From Undaria pinnatifida (lineage: Eukaryota; Sar; Phaeophyceae; Laminariales; Alariaceae), in NCBI GenBank assembly GCA_012845835.1, contig JABAKD010000027.1, positions 12,210,487 to 12,274,486 on the forward strand: a DNA stretch of 64,000 nucleotides, read 5' to 3'. Positions 32,185 to 42,892 of this stretch are shown one piece after another; position 1 is the first letter of the stretch; each line of letters starts with the position of its first letter. The notes under the pieces were generated by a model. The model was not told where the DNA came from. It saw only the letters and a list, made by a program, of their open reading frames with translations, and searched no databases. The position numbers and the translations under genes were made by a program.

Positions 32185-33545
32185 TCACCATAAGCGCCTC
32201 TGTGTCCACCAACCAGGCCAGCACTTCGAGACGCGTGTCCTAGTTATTATTTTTTCTGGCGGACAACAGAGGAGGGTCGGACGCGCCACGTACGCCCAAC
32301 AAGCGATAGTGTACGACGCCAACAACTGCACAGCACGCATACAGCGACGACCAGCCGGCCACCACTGAACCTCGACAAGAATGCCGTCGTGTACGTAGTA
32401 CCGCACGAATAAACGACTCCCGGCGCAGCCGCCGCTACCGGAAGCGGTTCGACAAGTGCGAGGGAGGGACGTAACCGAAGCCCCCCGCGGCGGGGCAAGA
32501 CGCACATGTTTGACGGCAGCCGCCCCTTGTGGGGAAACAGCCGCAACTTGAAACGTAGAGAGGGTGTGGGAATGTTCCACCGCAGAAGCTATCAGCCCCC
32601 AGAAACCGGGGCTATTACGCCACCCGAGTTGCAAGCGTAGATCCACAACTACGTATTCGCCCGCCGCGTACCCAAACACCGGCGCCCCTACCGAGTCAAC
32701 AAAGACTTGACGATAGGCGTTTTTCATGTCAAGGCGGCCAAGGACGATTCTAGCTGTGGGACCATGCAACTGCCGCAAAAAACAACACCCGTAACAACAC
32801 ATCCCGAACCATATGACCAAGCTCGCAGGAGGGGGCGGAGGAAAAATCGGTGTCGTCGTTAACGCTGGAGTGTTCACCCGCGCGCGCAAACATGAGATCG
32901 TGAATGATGCGAAACTTCGGCTTAAGCACGACGGTCAACGGCGAAGCACGTAACCTCCGAATATCGGACGCAGAACTTAACATAAAAACCAAAGCCCGAC
33001 GGGTGCACCACGTCAGCACATATCGTTTGGTGAACAGCAACGTCATGGGGGGCGACGCTTGGGTGGTTACCGTATGCAAACTCAGCAGTCACATTACCCC
33101 CCCGCGCAACACACGCCGGGGAGCCCGGTGCCAAAACGCGGAGCAACTGGTCAACACGAGGGAAGTTCTTGACAGTACCAAACCAATGACGAACGATGCG
33201 AGGATGGATATGTGGGGCAATGCGAACGGATCCGACCGCAGACGTAAGCAGTTTAACACTGCCGGCACAGGCACGCGAAGGAGACGACCCCGCGCTGGCA
33301 ACCACATCGAGATTTGAGGAACCTGTTGACGATATCGACTGCGTTACGCTATCCTGCGCGACGCGCCACGCCTCAACCGCCGAATTCAACTGTGCGTGTG
33401 CGCGTTCGCCGTCGGTCGAGCCGTGCTCGCATCCCCAGTCAAAATTCGAACGTCGCACACGTTTGCTATGTCTAAATTTATCTCCGCGCGCGACCGCTAA
33501 GCTAGTTCCTACAATGCGCGCCGAGACTAACGTACACGCACGCAC
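32185..33545 (-). pseudogene. Reverse transcriptase of the YR retroelement
   Basis: The N-terminal part (33545-32922) contains HPRIVRHWFGTV and FPRVDQLLRVL. A frameshift leads to LRASPLTVVLKPKFRIIHDL (33079-32750). A second frameshift leads to GRLDMKNAYRQVFVD (catalytic Asp), LGWRNSPGFWGLIAS and VRYYVHDGILVEV (32889-32185). The last should be YVDD, so the second catalytic Asp position is changed to His and this copy cannot be active even apart from its frameshifts. Confidence 0.8.
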
Positions 33546-33878
33546 GCGCTCCCCATGGTCACCTCTATTCCCGAAAACGATGGATCACGGAGCAACGGGT
33601 ACACGCTCGCGCCCAACGCCGCCTTCACCCGCCAACGCCTCCAACGCACGCCCCCGCAACCCGCCCGTGACTCCGCGGACAGCCGGTACGGTCTACGCTC
33701 CGCCAACGTCGACCGTCGACGCAACCCCCCACCAACCGCCAACGCCGCAGCCGCGCCCCCCGAGGTTGGACCCGACTCGTGGCCGCCACTCAATTGTTGA
33801 CGCTGCCGCTACATCCACTGCCGGTGCCGCAGCTGCGCCCGCAAAGGTTAGCCCCATCTGGCGGCAGGGCTCGTGTCT

Positions 33879-35222
33879 TCATCCACAACCAGAACCAGCG
33901 CCCCTACCCCCCTCACCCCCCCTGTTGCCCCCTGCGGGGAGGTCCGCACGCAGCGACAACGCCCGCGACCCTCTGCCCGCCGCTGTCACGCTTCCACCGC
34001 CTTCATGCCTTTGAACGGGTGGAGATGGTGAGGATGCCGAGGCCGCGGGGGGCCCGTGCAGGAACGTACACGGAGACCAGTTGTATTTGCTGGTGCGTCC
34101 AAACATCCGGCAGACCTGGGGGAGACTTGAATTCGCCTTTGCCTTGGATGCGGGCGACCCAGCGGGGGGAGCGGTGGCCTTCCGCTTGGTGGGCCTGTCT
34201 GCGCCGGAACTGATGCTGCTGAGCACGAACCGGAGCACCTCCCCACCGCCGCGGCAAAGTTCGAGAGTGCGTACGAAAGCAGGCATGGGTGGGGGGTCGA
34301 ACACCGTTCCAGCTGGGGGAGGGACAATGGCAGGGGACGACCGCTGCGCAGCACGCATGAGGTCGCTCACCCACAAAGCGATGTCGCGGTGAGCCATATC
34401 ACACAGCACTGAATGCGCTTTTGGGACGGACAGCATGCTGTACTTGCTGAAGGTGTGCGCACGCAAGCCCATGACCGCCACCGTAAACGCGTCGCCAAGG
34501 GTGTTGACCCGCGCCAGGGAGGGGAGATCGTCGGCGACCCCGGGCAAGAGACCCACAGAAAGAATCGCAACGACGGCCAATCTCAACAGATCGAGACGAT
34601 CGGCGACCATGAGGGAGTGCCCGATCGGCCCGTCCACGCGGGGCCCATAAGCCCCGACGTCAAAGGAACTGAAGGACCGAAGCTGGGACGCGACGTTGGC
34701 TGTCACGTAGATGGCCTTCCCCACGAACGACTGCAGGTCAGCGGGAGCGTCCCCGAAGTTTGGGGGGATACGCTCTCGAGTAGTCCACAGCTGCCTAGCT
34801 GTGTTGACCTTGTTCCATGTGGCTATTTCATGGGTAAGTTGTGCTTTTTGGCGCTGCCGTTCCTGAGCGTCGCCGTCGTCTCGGAAGGCTACCCGACCAG
34901 AGTTGTTCTCCACGAACTGTCAAAGGATGATGTCGAAATTAGCTACCTGATCAGCACAGGCAGCCGTTACCTCGCGGAAGGAAGAATTAGTTGCAGAAAA
35001 CTCGACAAATGTTTCGTCAAGGCGCGCATGGACCCACGCGAATTCGGCCTCAACCTGTCGGGCCCACGTGGCCAAGTCACCCGACGTCAAGGCCGCACCA
35101 ACCGCTGGGGCCCCGGAGGAGGACCCTGAGCACGCGAGAGCTGCGGCGGCCCGGGCGCGCAGGGTAGCCTCCGCCTCAGCGCTGGCGGCGGCAGGCGCCG
35201 CGGCACCCGGTGAATCAAACAT
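33879..35222 (-). pseudogene. Gag-like protein of the YR retroelement
   Basis: ATG at 35222 opens an Ala-rich N-terminus, interrupted by TGA at 34920-34922 and continuing in the same frame to 33879. The middle is mostly helical and leucine-rich. Near the C-terminus, CRMFGRTSKYNWSPCTFLHG looks like a CCCH zinc finger that has lost its second Cys. The end is Gly/Arg-rich, as expected for nucleic acid binding. It would package element RNA. The assignment is from position before RT and from the finger. Confidence 0.65.
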
Positions 35223-37105
35223 TGTCGAAGAGACAGCCCGCAGCGCTGGCCACAGCAGTAGTCACAGCGAATTGTCACCACGGCAGTCACCACAGCAGGC
35301 CCAGCGAAGTCTCACAGAAGCAGTCGCAGCGAAGCTCGCTTACAGCATAAATCAGCCAGTCTATCACACTTTGAACCTGTTTCGCTGACGATGCTAATCT
35401 CTTCTCTGCGTGCTTCGCTTGCTGGTCAGCAAGCAGACACACTGATCCAAGGTTCCCATTGCTATACCAGGACAAGTACAAGTAACCACCCGCGTTGATC
35501 TCATTGGTCAACGTGCAATAACCCCAAACTTCTTCCGTACATAAAACCCTTATTTTCTCGTGCCTCGGTAATAATACGCTTTGTATGATAGTTGTGTAGT
35601 TGTTTGAGCGTTATGTCTCAACCCCGTGGTTTGCCGCTGCCCTCACTGCTTTATATTACGGCCAACCCATGCTTACTTTCCCATTGCTGGCTGTTGTCGC
35701 CGTTATCATTGCTCGAGCGTTGATGTCTGAACCTACGGTTCTTCGCCGATACAGCTGCCTATGATCATGCCCAGACTCGTGCGTCTTTTTCTGTTTCCAT
35801 AGCTCTTGATGATTTGTAGTTGTGCGAGCGTATGATCATATGTCCCAACCCCATGCAGGCTACATCTGCGTCACTAACAAGAACAGCAGTAGTTACAGTA
35901 CATGTCTTTTTTTCTGTCATGATTACGTGGTACATGTGTATCTTACAACCGCTGCGATGCTGCCGGTATTTTGCTCATGTCCTAACCCTTTTACTTTTAT
36001 AGCGTAGCATTGAGCATAAGTGCTTTCTTTACATGTCCCTACCCGTGGCTCCCTATCCAGTACTCAGGTATGTAGGAGGTTGCAATGAAAAGGCTGTGCA
36101 CACGTACAGCTCAAATGCAACGCCCACGAGGAGGGAGGGCAAAAACCTTTTGCAAATTGGCAGCGGAGCCTCGAGCAATAAATCCAGCTCCTGTTGCTCC
36201 TTGGCAAGAGCTTCTTGACTTCCTCGCTCGGCTCGTCCATCCTACGCCAAACGTTTCAGCAGGTCTACAACCCAGTGCACAGCGTGCATGCCGCTGCTGC
36301 CGTGGTATGAGCGGCAGTAGTGGTACTGGTGGTTTAGTTAACAGCATAGTAGTAGTAGCGCACAAGTTAGTATTGGTAGTACTTCTCTATGTATAAACCG
36401 TTCCCCCTTCTCCTCCATTGCCGTTCTAGTGAACAATCTCCTTCATTTCATCATTCGTCAACTTAGCCGTGGTATTATTTAGTACTAGTAGTAGGAGTAG
36501 TAGTAGTAACAGTGGTAGTGGTAGTAGCAGTAGCAGCAGCAGTATAGGTACCGCGTCATGTGCGACACCAACTAAATGGTCACAATTCGGACCACATGCA
36601 TCAAGTAGTGGAGGGTTCAGGCGGGAACACTTCTATCTTGCTCTTTCTACGGGGATAAACGAGGATTACATCAAGGTTTTAGGTTTCCTTCGAAAACAGT
36701 ACCAACGCGTTGAACACTACCACCTCCAACCCATGGCAAATTCCACCACGTACGCGATACATTCCGAAATTGTTGCAGCCAACCCTCGGCCAACCAATTT
36801 TACAATATTCAAGTGCGACTGGCAATCGCTGGTCAACCCTATACATTGCCATCAAGTCCAAACATATGTGACGTACTATTAAGCAACGAGCACTATGCCA
36901 CGTCACGGTACAGCAGCATCCCCTGACCACTAATTCGTTTGCGCGTACACCAGTACAATGTACACCCACCGCTGTCACACTCTTCCCGCTGAGTGTATTT
37001 TTACTCTTTCTTTGGAGCAATACACTAGCTCAAGCCACATTTTTTTTTTAACTTAAAAGAGCAGTGGCGTTATTTATGTGAGTACGCGTAACATCATTAT
37101 ATATA
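35223..37105. other. Gene-free stretch with triplet repeats
   Basis: CAG/CAC-rich simple sequence at 35230-35340. An AGT/AGC run at 36478-36550 gives a Ser-rich frame that I do not accept as a gene. Three diverged copies of GAGCGT followed by ATGTCTCAACCC-like sequence lie near 35602, 35717 and 35827. No gene is supported. Confidence 0.5.
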
Positions 37106-37109
37106 TAGG

Positions 37110-37245
37110 TTCTCCCCTCACCGGTTATTCGACTTACAGGATTCACCCCCCCCCCTCCCCGCCCCCCTTTTGATAAAAATCAGACCCCCAGGTCCTTAAA
37201 AACTCCGCCCTCCCCTCACCGGTTATTCGACCTACAGGGTTCGTC
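37110..37245 (+). repeat. Repeat A fragment, two partial subunits
   Basis: GGTTATTCGACTTACAGG and GGTTATTCGACCTACAGG flank a C-rich run and AAAAACTCCGCCCTCCCCTC. Both match parts of 13410-13470 and, inverted, 39945-39995. Confidence 0.7.
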
Positions 37246-37344
37246 TGCAGGTCAACCTGATATAGATAGGCTCAAAGCACGTCAGTCTGATATAGAGAGG
37301 CTCAAAACCGTTTTTTGCGCGACCTTATTACGTAAATAACGTCC

Positions 37345-37700
37345 GCAGGAGGAGTATGCGATTCTCGGAACAGGAATTCCCGGTCAAATAGCTTCGTTCG
37401 AGCGCCGTCCTCGGGGAGCGGCTTCAACGCTCTTCGCCCTGCCATATCCGTTCCGCACATCGATGTGAACGCAGATAGACGCTGAGCGAGACAAGCGAGA
37501 AGTGCGTTTTTTTTTTTTTGTATTTGAGCTGCATACGGCCGAGCTATTCTTGGATCTTGGCATATGTAGAACTTGAACAAATAAATAAGGGACAGAATTT
37601 CCAAATTGACATCTAAATTTCTTCCCCACTATGCTTTTTTCATGGTCGCCTCCAAGCGCTTGCCCTATCGTAGCAACTGCTACTGTGTGTCGTTTCCCTT
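37345..37700 (+). repeat. Dispersed repeat D, second copy
   Basis: Matches 16190-16400 over its first part, and over its full length matches the reverse complement of 63040-63385. The end, with CTTGCCCTATCGTAGCAACT, corresponds to the 63 kb copy near 63030. Confidence 0.7.
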
Positions 37701-38300
37701 GGGCTCAGTGGGTGTAGTGCTATACAACCAGCGACGGATGTGCCGTGAGTACGATTATCACCCAGATCATATTTGGTATTCAAGAGCGTGCGCGCTGGAG
37801 ACGTTATAAATAGTTATGATAGTTGTTAGTGTTCTCCTGAGTACTACTAGCTGTAGTGCGTGGAGAGGTGATAGCTCCGGACATCGCTCTTACGAAGTCG
37901 GTGGGAATAAATAAATGAACTCGAGAAGATATTTACTTGGTTTCGTGCATAACCCACTCACTTTGAGTGTTACTGAGTCAAGTGACAGTGGGTAGTGCTA
38001 TTTGTCGCGAGTTCGATTTTTACCGACTTCATACTTCGAAGTATTTGTCTCTTTCAAGCGTGCGCGCTGACGATATGAGGAATGGATATTTTGGCAATTT
38101 AACACTTATATGTAGTAGCACTGCCCACTGAGCTAGTAGGTCAAGTGATTGAAAATAGCTCAGTGGGCAGTGCTGTGGCATTTCTCGGTCAAATCACTTT
38201 GTTTAAAGGCCGCAGTCCAAGCGAGAAGCGCGCAGAATTTTGTATTTTGAACGGTACTCTCCAGTTATTTTCCAGGTCTTGATTTATGGAGAGGTTGATA
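37701..38300 (+). repeat. Cluster of SINE-like elements with inverted tRNA-like heads
   Basis: Three adjoining elements. The first starts GCTCAGTGGGTGTAGTGCT (A box-like, 37703) with GTGAGTACGATTATCACC (B box-like). It has a reversed head ACGAAGTCGGTGGGAAT at 37892. The second starts CAGTGGGTAGTGCTATTTG at 37986 with GCGAGTTCGATTTTTACCG, and ends with reversed AGCACTGCCCACTGAGCTA at 38117-38135. The third starts TAGCTCAGTGGGCAGTGCT at 38155. A related element lies at 48284-48540. Confidence 0.65.
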
Positions 38301-39128
38301 AAGTATAACTTGGCAAGACGTTAATTTCCAAATATGCGTCATATCTTGTCCCAAACCGACTAATAATATTACTGTAAAAAAAACTCATGGTACTGCGGTA
38401 GGAATCATACTAGTACTCGTAGTGCATTTGTTTATTTATTTTCGGTAGGCACACGTACATACATACATGGATATAGACGTGGCAAGCGCACGCATGACTA
38501 AACGAGGAGATAGTAGTGACTACGATTAATGCGCCAGGAAAAGCCATACAGCAGCATTGCGAGTGGCTACGTCCCCGGGGCCTCGAGGCTTGTAGTATAC
38601 AAGTTCCTCCTGTTGTTACGCTACGCCACGCGAAGGTGGTAGTAAGTAGACAGTATCCACGGAAGACACCAGTGGTGGCATGCCTTCGTCCCCGTATCGC
38701 ATTGTTTAGTGTTTTTTTTCCACTTTGTAGAAATGTGTGCGGATGGCGTGCTTTGTTGTTGCTGTGGTCCCTGACTACGTTTCTGTGGTCGTTTGTCGGT
38801 CAAGTGCAAGGGGTCGTGTTGGTACGTAACTGACAAATAAGTTTGTGTTGCTTCGTACTTGACGCGATTCTTGCTCCTGATTGATGATTGATCATCTCTT
38901 CTAGTTTTTTGTTTTTTGGCACACTTATACTTTCCAGCTTCTGGACATACAAGCTGTGGTCACAGGTGTCGTCCTTCCCTTCCCCCGCCCGGTTATTGCC
39001 TTCATTATTTTTGGCGCATAGGGTTCAGTACCCAGTGATCATTGAGTTTTCATCGAGTGTTGCTAACTCACGCTCTCGCGCTTTCCGCAAGCGTTTAGTG
39101 CACAAGACGAAATTTTATACGAGTACGC
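38301..39128. other. Gene-free stretch
   Basis: No supported gene or repeat. The frame at 38516-38833 has no recognisable motif. Confidence 0.4.
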
Positions 39129-39610
39129 ATCCGGGAGGGTTCGAACTCACGGAGCTGACGTATTATACCAGGCTCGAGGATATAATCTGATACGCCACCG
39201 GGGCAGTGAGTGATATAGAGCCGGTCGCCCCCGGTGATCTAGTTGGGTTACACTCGAATACAACTACAATTAATACTAGCGTTGGTCCTTGAGTTAAAAC
39301 ACCACCTTTGTGAGCTTTGTTGGCTAAATAAATTTGCAGAAATAAATGGGAAAAAAGGATCAACTACCAGCTGAAATCGCCTATCAGCGTGGGTAGGTAC
39401 AAATAGACGCAAATCGACGAGGGAAGAAAATGCTGAATTCTTCTGGCGATAAAAATTGCGGCACGTACCGTAGTGGGGAGGGGGGAGGGGAGCCCGCTGT
39501 ATGACCCCGAATCTAAGTTACACTACTGGAAGGGTGAGATTAATGCGAGCAATCACAATAAGTGGGATGGGAAAAAGAGCAGAAGTGAAGTATATTATTG
39601 TTGCTGAAAT
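39129..39610 (+). repeat. Divergent tRNA-like modules plus tail shared with the 3-kb unit
   Basis: A minus-strand tRNA-like head ends in GAGTTCGAACCCTC (B box, 39133-39146 region). About 30 bp away a plus-strand head begins (CGGTGATCTAG, 39223). The sequence after it to about 39560 (ATCGACGAGGGAAGAAAATGC and following) is an older copy of the segment at 18562-18800 and 21400-21625. Confidence 0.6.
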
Positions 39611-39689
39611 AATACGATACCCACGCGAGTTGCACCAATCGACTCGATCTGGACTGACTGCTGTAATATTATAAAAATATAAGTACCCT

Positions 39690-40950
39690 CCAGCTGTCTG
39701 TTATATCAAAGATTTTGTCGAAACCCATCTTTGCAAGCTGTGTGTGATATTCCGATCGCGCGTATTACGGGTTGTGTGTATTCGTGAAGGATATATGTCG
39801 GCGACTCCCCTTGCAACTACAGTGTAGCTATCAGGGTCAACAGGGTGATGTTAGTAGTCAGACTGTGCGCGGAAACTATAAAACCCGTTTTTGAGGGGGA
39901 CCAAATCTGACACCTGTGGAAGGAAATGCATCACTTAATCAAGTGAATCCTGTAAGTCGTATAGCTGGTGAAGGGAGGGCGGAGTTTTTAAGGACGTGGG
40001 GGCCTGGTTGAGATCAAGAGGGAGCGGAGGGGGAGGAGGGGAAAGGGGGGGGGGGCGGGCGGGGCAGCTCAGCTTGTGCGTTGAAACTGTAAATCCTTCG
40101 AGGAGATAAATCTGAGTGTTTTGCAAAGAATGCAACAGTTCACAATGGGGGGGAGGGGCGGGGCAGCTCAATCTGTGCGTGGAACCTATACACCCTATAT
40201 CCTGTAAGTCGTACAACCAGTGACTAGAGGGCGGAGTGTTCGAGGGGGTGGGGTGGAGGGGGGGGGCGGGGGAGGTGGAAAGGGGGAGGGGAGGGGGGCG
40301 GGCGAAAGGGCCTTAGGTCGCATAGACGTAGGTGTTTGCTATACGCGTGATGCTAGATCTAGGCGATGGTGCGGGTGGTGGGGAAGGAGGGGCCCTTGGG
40401 AGCGGCGGGGGGGGGGGGGGGGGGGGTGAATTGCAGCAGCGGCGTGGATGGCTCTAGAAAGATAATGAGGTGATATCCAGTGCGTGGAAGTGTTTATTGC
40501 TCTGGGGGATTTCGATATTAGGTACGGCGTTTGAGCAAGAGAGAGCTGGGGAAAAAAACCGGGCGGGGGGGGGGCGGGGGAGGGTTTTCAAGAGGTTTAG
40601 GTCACATATAATATGAAAATACTCCAGCTATGAGATCAAAGATTGGGTCGAAACTCATCTTTGCAAGATTGTGTGTGTGATACTCCGATCACGCATATTA
40701 ATCATATATGTGGGGGCTTGCTATACGCGTGGTGCTAGGTCTAGGCGATCGTGCGGGTGGTGGGGAAGGAGGGGGCGTTGGAAGGGGGGAATTAATGAAA
40801 GCTACGTCATGGATGGCTTGAAAGATAATGACGTGACATCAATTGCGTAGGAGTGTTTATTATTGTGGGCGATTACGATTGTAAGTGAGACGTTTGAACA
40901 AACGGGGTGGGGGAAAAACAAAAGAGGGGGGAATACGCAATTGGTCCATG
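39690..40950 (-). repeat. Poly-C-rich repeat A block, inverted copy
   Basis: The reverse complement matches 12490-13735 subunit by subunit, including the CCTTCCCCAC, CTAGACCTAGCA and CAACTACAGTG landmarks. G runs here equal C runs there. The two form an inverted repeat about 27 kb apart. No gene is seen. Confidence 0.8.
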
Positions 40951-41285
40951 TACAACTTCCTTAATCACACGCAGCGGGCATGGTCAGTCACCTTACGGGC
41001 CCCGGATGCTTGATTGAGTTACAATATCATAAGAAACGCATTCGACACGTTTCGTCGCCAGACTAGACTAAAGGGTCAGTCGGCGTGTGCTCGGATTTAT
41101 CCGATCGAAGTCTGATGAATGCAGCTCGGAATCGGATCAAATAAAAAACGGTAGCTATCAATAGTAGAACATTGTTGTGATTGTTAGTCTATATCGAAGT
41201 CTTGGCAATATCTTACATACTGTACGCTCAGACTATGATTGTGTGTGGTGACTTTTTTACTCTACCAAGTTTTGAATCGAACAAT

Positions 41286-41352
41286 TCGAAGTGCTGCCCT
41301 GCCCTACCCGGAGCATGGGTGCCGGCGTATGCCGGCACCCATGCGAAGCCCT
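41286..41352 (+). repeat. Hairpin element, intact copy 2
   Basis: Same 66-bp layout as 22414-22482. The 14-bp arms are GCATGGGTGCCGGC (41313-41326) and its exact complement (41331-41344) around GTAT. Flanks on both sides are unrelated to the other copies. Confidence 0.8.
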
Positions 41353-42671
41353 TGTATCCTGTACAATAATGTGTATCGAGGCTCTCACTCTGTGATAAAA
41401 GCTGCAGAGGTGGCACCGACGTGTCTGTGAATACCACTTGTGGTGCGAAAAGAGTAGAACATAGTTCAGGAAGTAAGTGGCGCATATGTGGCAAAATATG
41501 AAAACCAAGAGAAAATCAGGAGAAGGAAGGAGGTGTAAGGAGACGTAAGGAGTGATCGAGGTAGGGCTGGGCGTCACCTGATCAATACGGTACAATGCCT
41601 ATCCTACGGGCAGATGTACTCGACAGGTTGTTGTACTTACCGACAGACCATCCCATAGTAAACTTCTTTGCAACATTCCCTTCAACGTTCCCCGATACTT
41701 AGTCTATGGTAGGAAGTCCGTTATAGTGGGAAGTTAGCTACGACATGAAAATACAGAAAACTGACGAGAAGTAACGAACCGAGACTCAAGTGCTCCCTGA
41801 AATGTAGATCTCGGCCTGGCTGACCACACCGAGTCCAATCTCCGTGGTTTGTGATCGTAGAACAGACGACCAACACACAACGGTCGGCATTGGAACTACG
41901 TCTCCTAAACAGTTGCGGTGCGCGTTATTCTTGTCGCCCTCATAATGGGCGGGGCACCCGGTTCTGTGCCGCTCCTTGCCCACCCCTGGCAATCCATGGT
42001 CCCGCCTTCCTGCCACAAATGTGCACCATAGCTATGACTACTATCACAACGTCAACGCAGTGAAATTTATCAACACACCTCCGCCTCATGTTCTTAAGCC
42101 AAACGGAGTGAAAAAGACGGGTATACCAACATTGTATAGCTGCTTCAGTGGGTCGGATGGGCAAGTTCTATAGCTGGAGGCGCAGGTCCGTTAAACCGGG
42201 TGCTAGGACGAGCTAGGAAGAATACACAGTAGGGAGATTGAGGAAGTCCATTTACTGTGTTTATGTTTCACCACAGTCGAAAATCGCCACAATTGCGTGA
42301 GAAAACGTTGTTTTCTTGAGTGCAACGAGAAGCATTCGCCAGCTGGACTTGCAACATGAGGTTCCTTCTAGAAGACGCATGTTGCGGTTGAACGGGTGAG
42401 TCAATTTGTTTTGAGATTCCTCACCTGGGGAGCTCTGTGCCTCAGCCAAAACAATGACATTAAAAAAAACGGGAAGCTCAAAGCGCATAACAATTCCCCG
42501 GTCTAGATATTTAACGACCTCCGTCGTATTAGTACTGAAAAAGACAAGTTACACACCAACGATCATGGGTATGACGCCCCAGTCGAAACATGTTGGTCAA
42601 AATGCCCCACCCTGCCGTAGCGTGCATCGAAAACGAAAACGGAAAGCCCGCGGTCAGATACACCCTTCTCC
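41353..42671. other. Intergenic stretch downstream of the transporter gene
   Basis: Lies 3' of the transporter stop codon. No clear polyadenylation signal could be fixed. No other gene or repeat is recognised. Confidence 0.4.
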
Positions 42672-42892
42672 CTACCCGACAGGTCGACGACCGGCTGCTT
42701 TGATCAGGCCGCAGCAAGCGACGTACACAATAACCATGACTATTGATATCACCACGCAAACGGTGTAAAGCGCAGCCGGCCAAACTCCGTCGTCAGGTCC
42801 CATAAGCGTTGCGATGATCGCAGGGATCAAGATCTCGCCCAGAGCGCCACCGATGACCATTCGTGACGTGTTCTTACCCGAGAGGAAGAACC
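42672..42892 (-). CDS. MFS transporter last exon
   Basis: 221 bp including the stop TAG (42672-42674). Starts phase 1 after GGAGGCAG, preceded by a long AG-free tract. Encodes FFLSGKNTSRMVIGGALGEI, then a helix, a GPDDGVW loop and the final helix VISIVMVIVYVACCGLI with a short basic tail. Confidence 0.85.

Larger units (their letters stand above)
29870..35222 (-). mobile_element. Tyrosine-recombinase retrotransposon (DIRS/Ngaro-like) with NADAR segment
   Basis: Reading from 35222 downward, the order is a gag-like protein, reverse transcriptase, RNase H, tyrosine recombinase, then a NADAR half-domain. A recombinase in place of an integrase, together with RT and RNase H, defines the YR class. 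Terminal repeats of the split or inverted type were not found at either edge, so the class within YR elements stays open. All parts carry stops or frameshifts. The left neighbour on the map is a gypsy fragment in the same orientation, joined at about 29840. Confidence 0.85.

Noticed and set aside
36469-36882. Ser-rich frame
   Set aside because: The Ser run comes from an AGT/AGC triplet repeat, and the rest has no recognisable motif.
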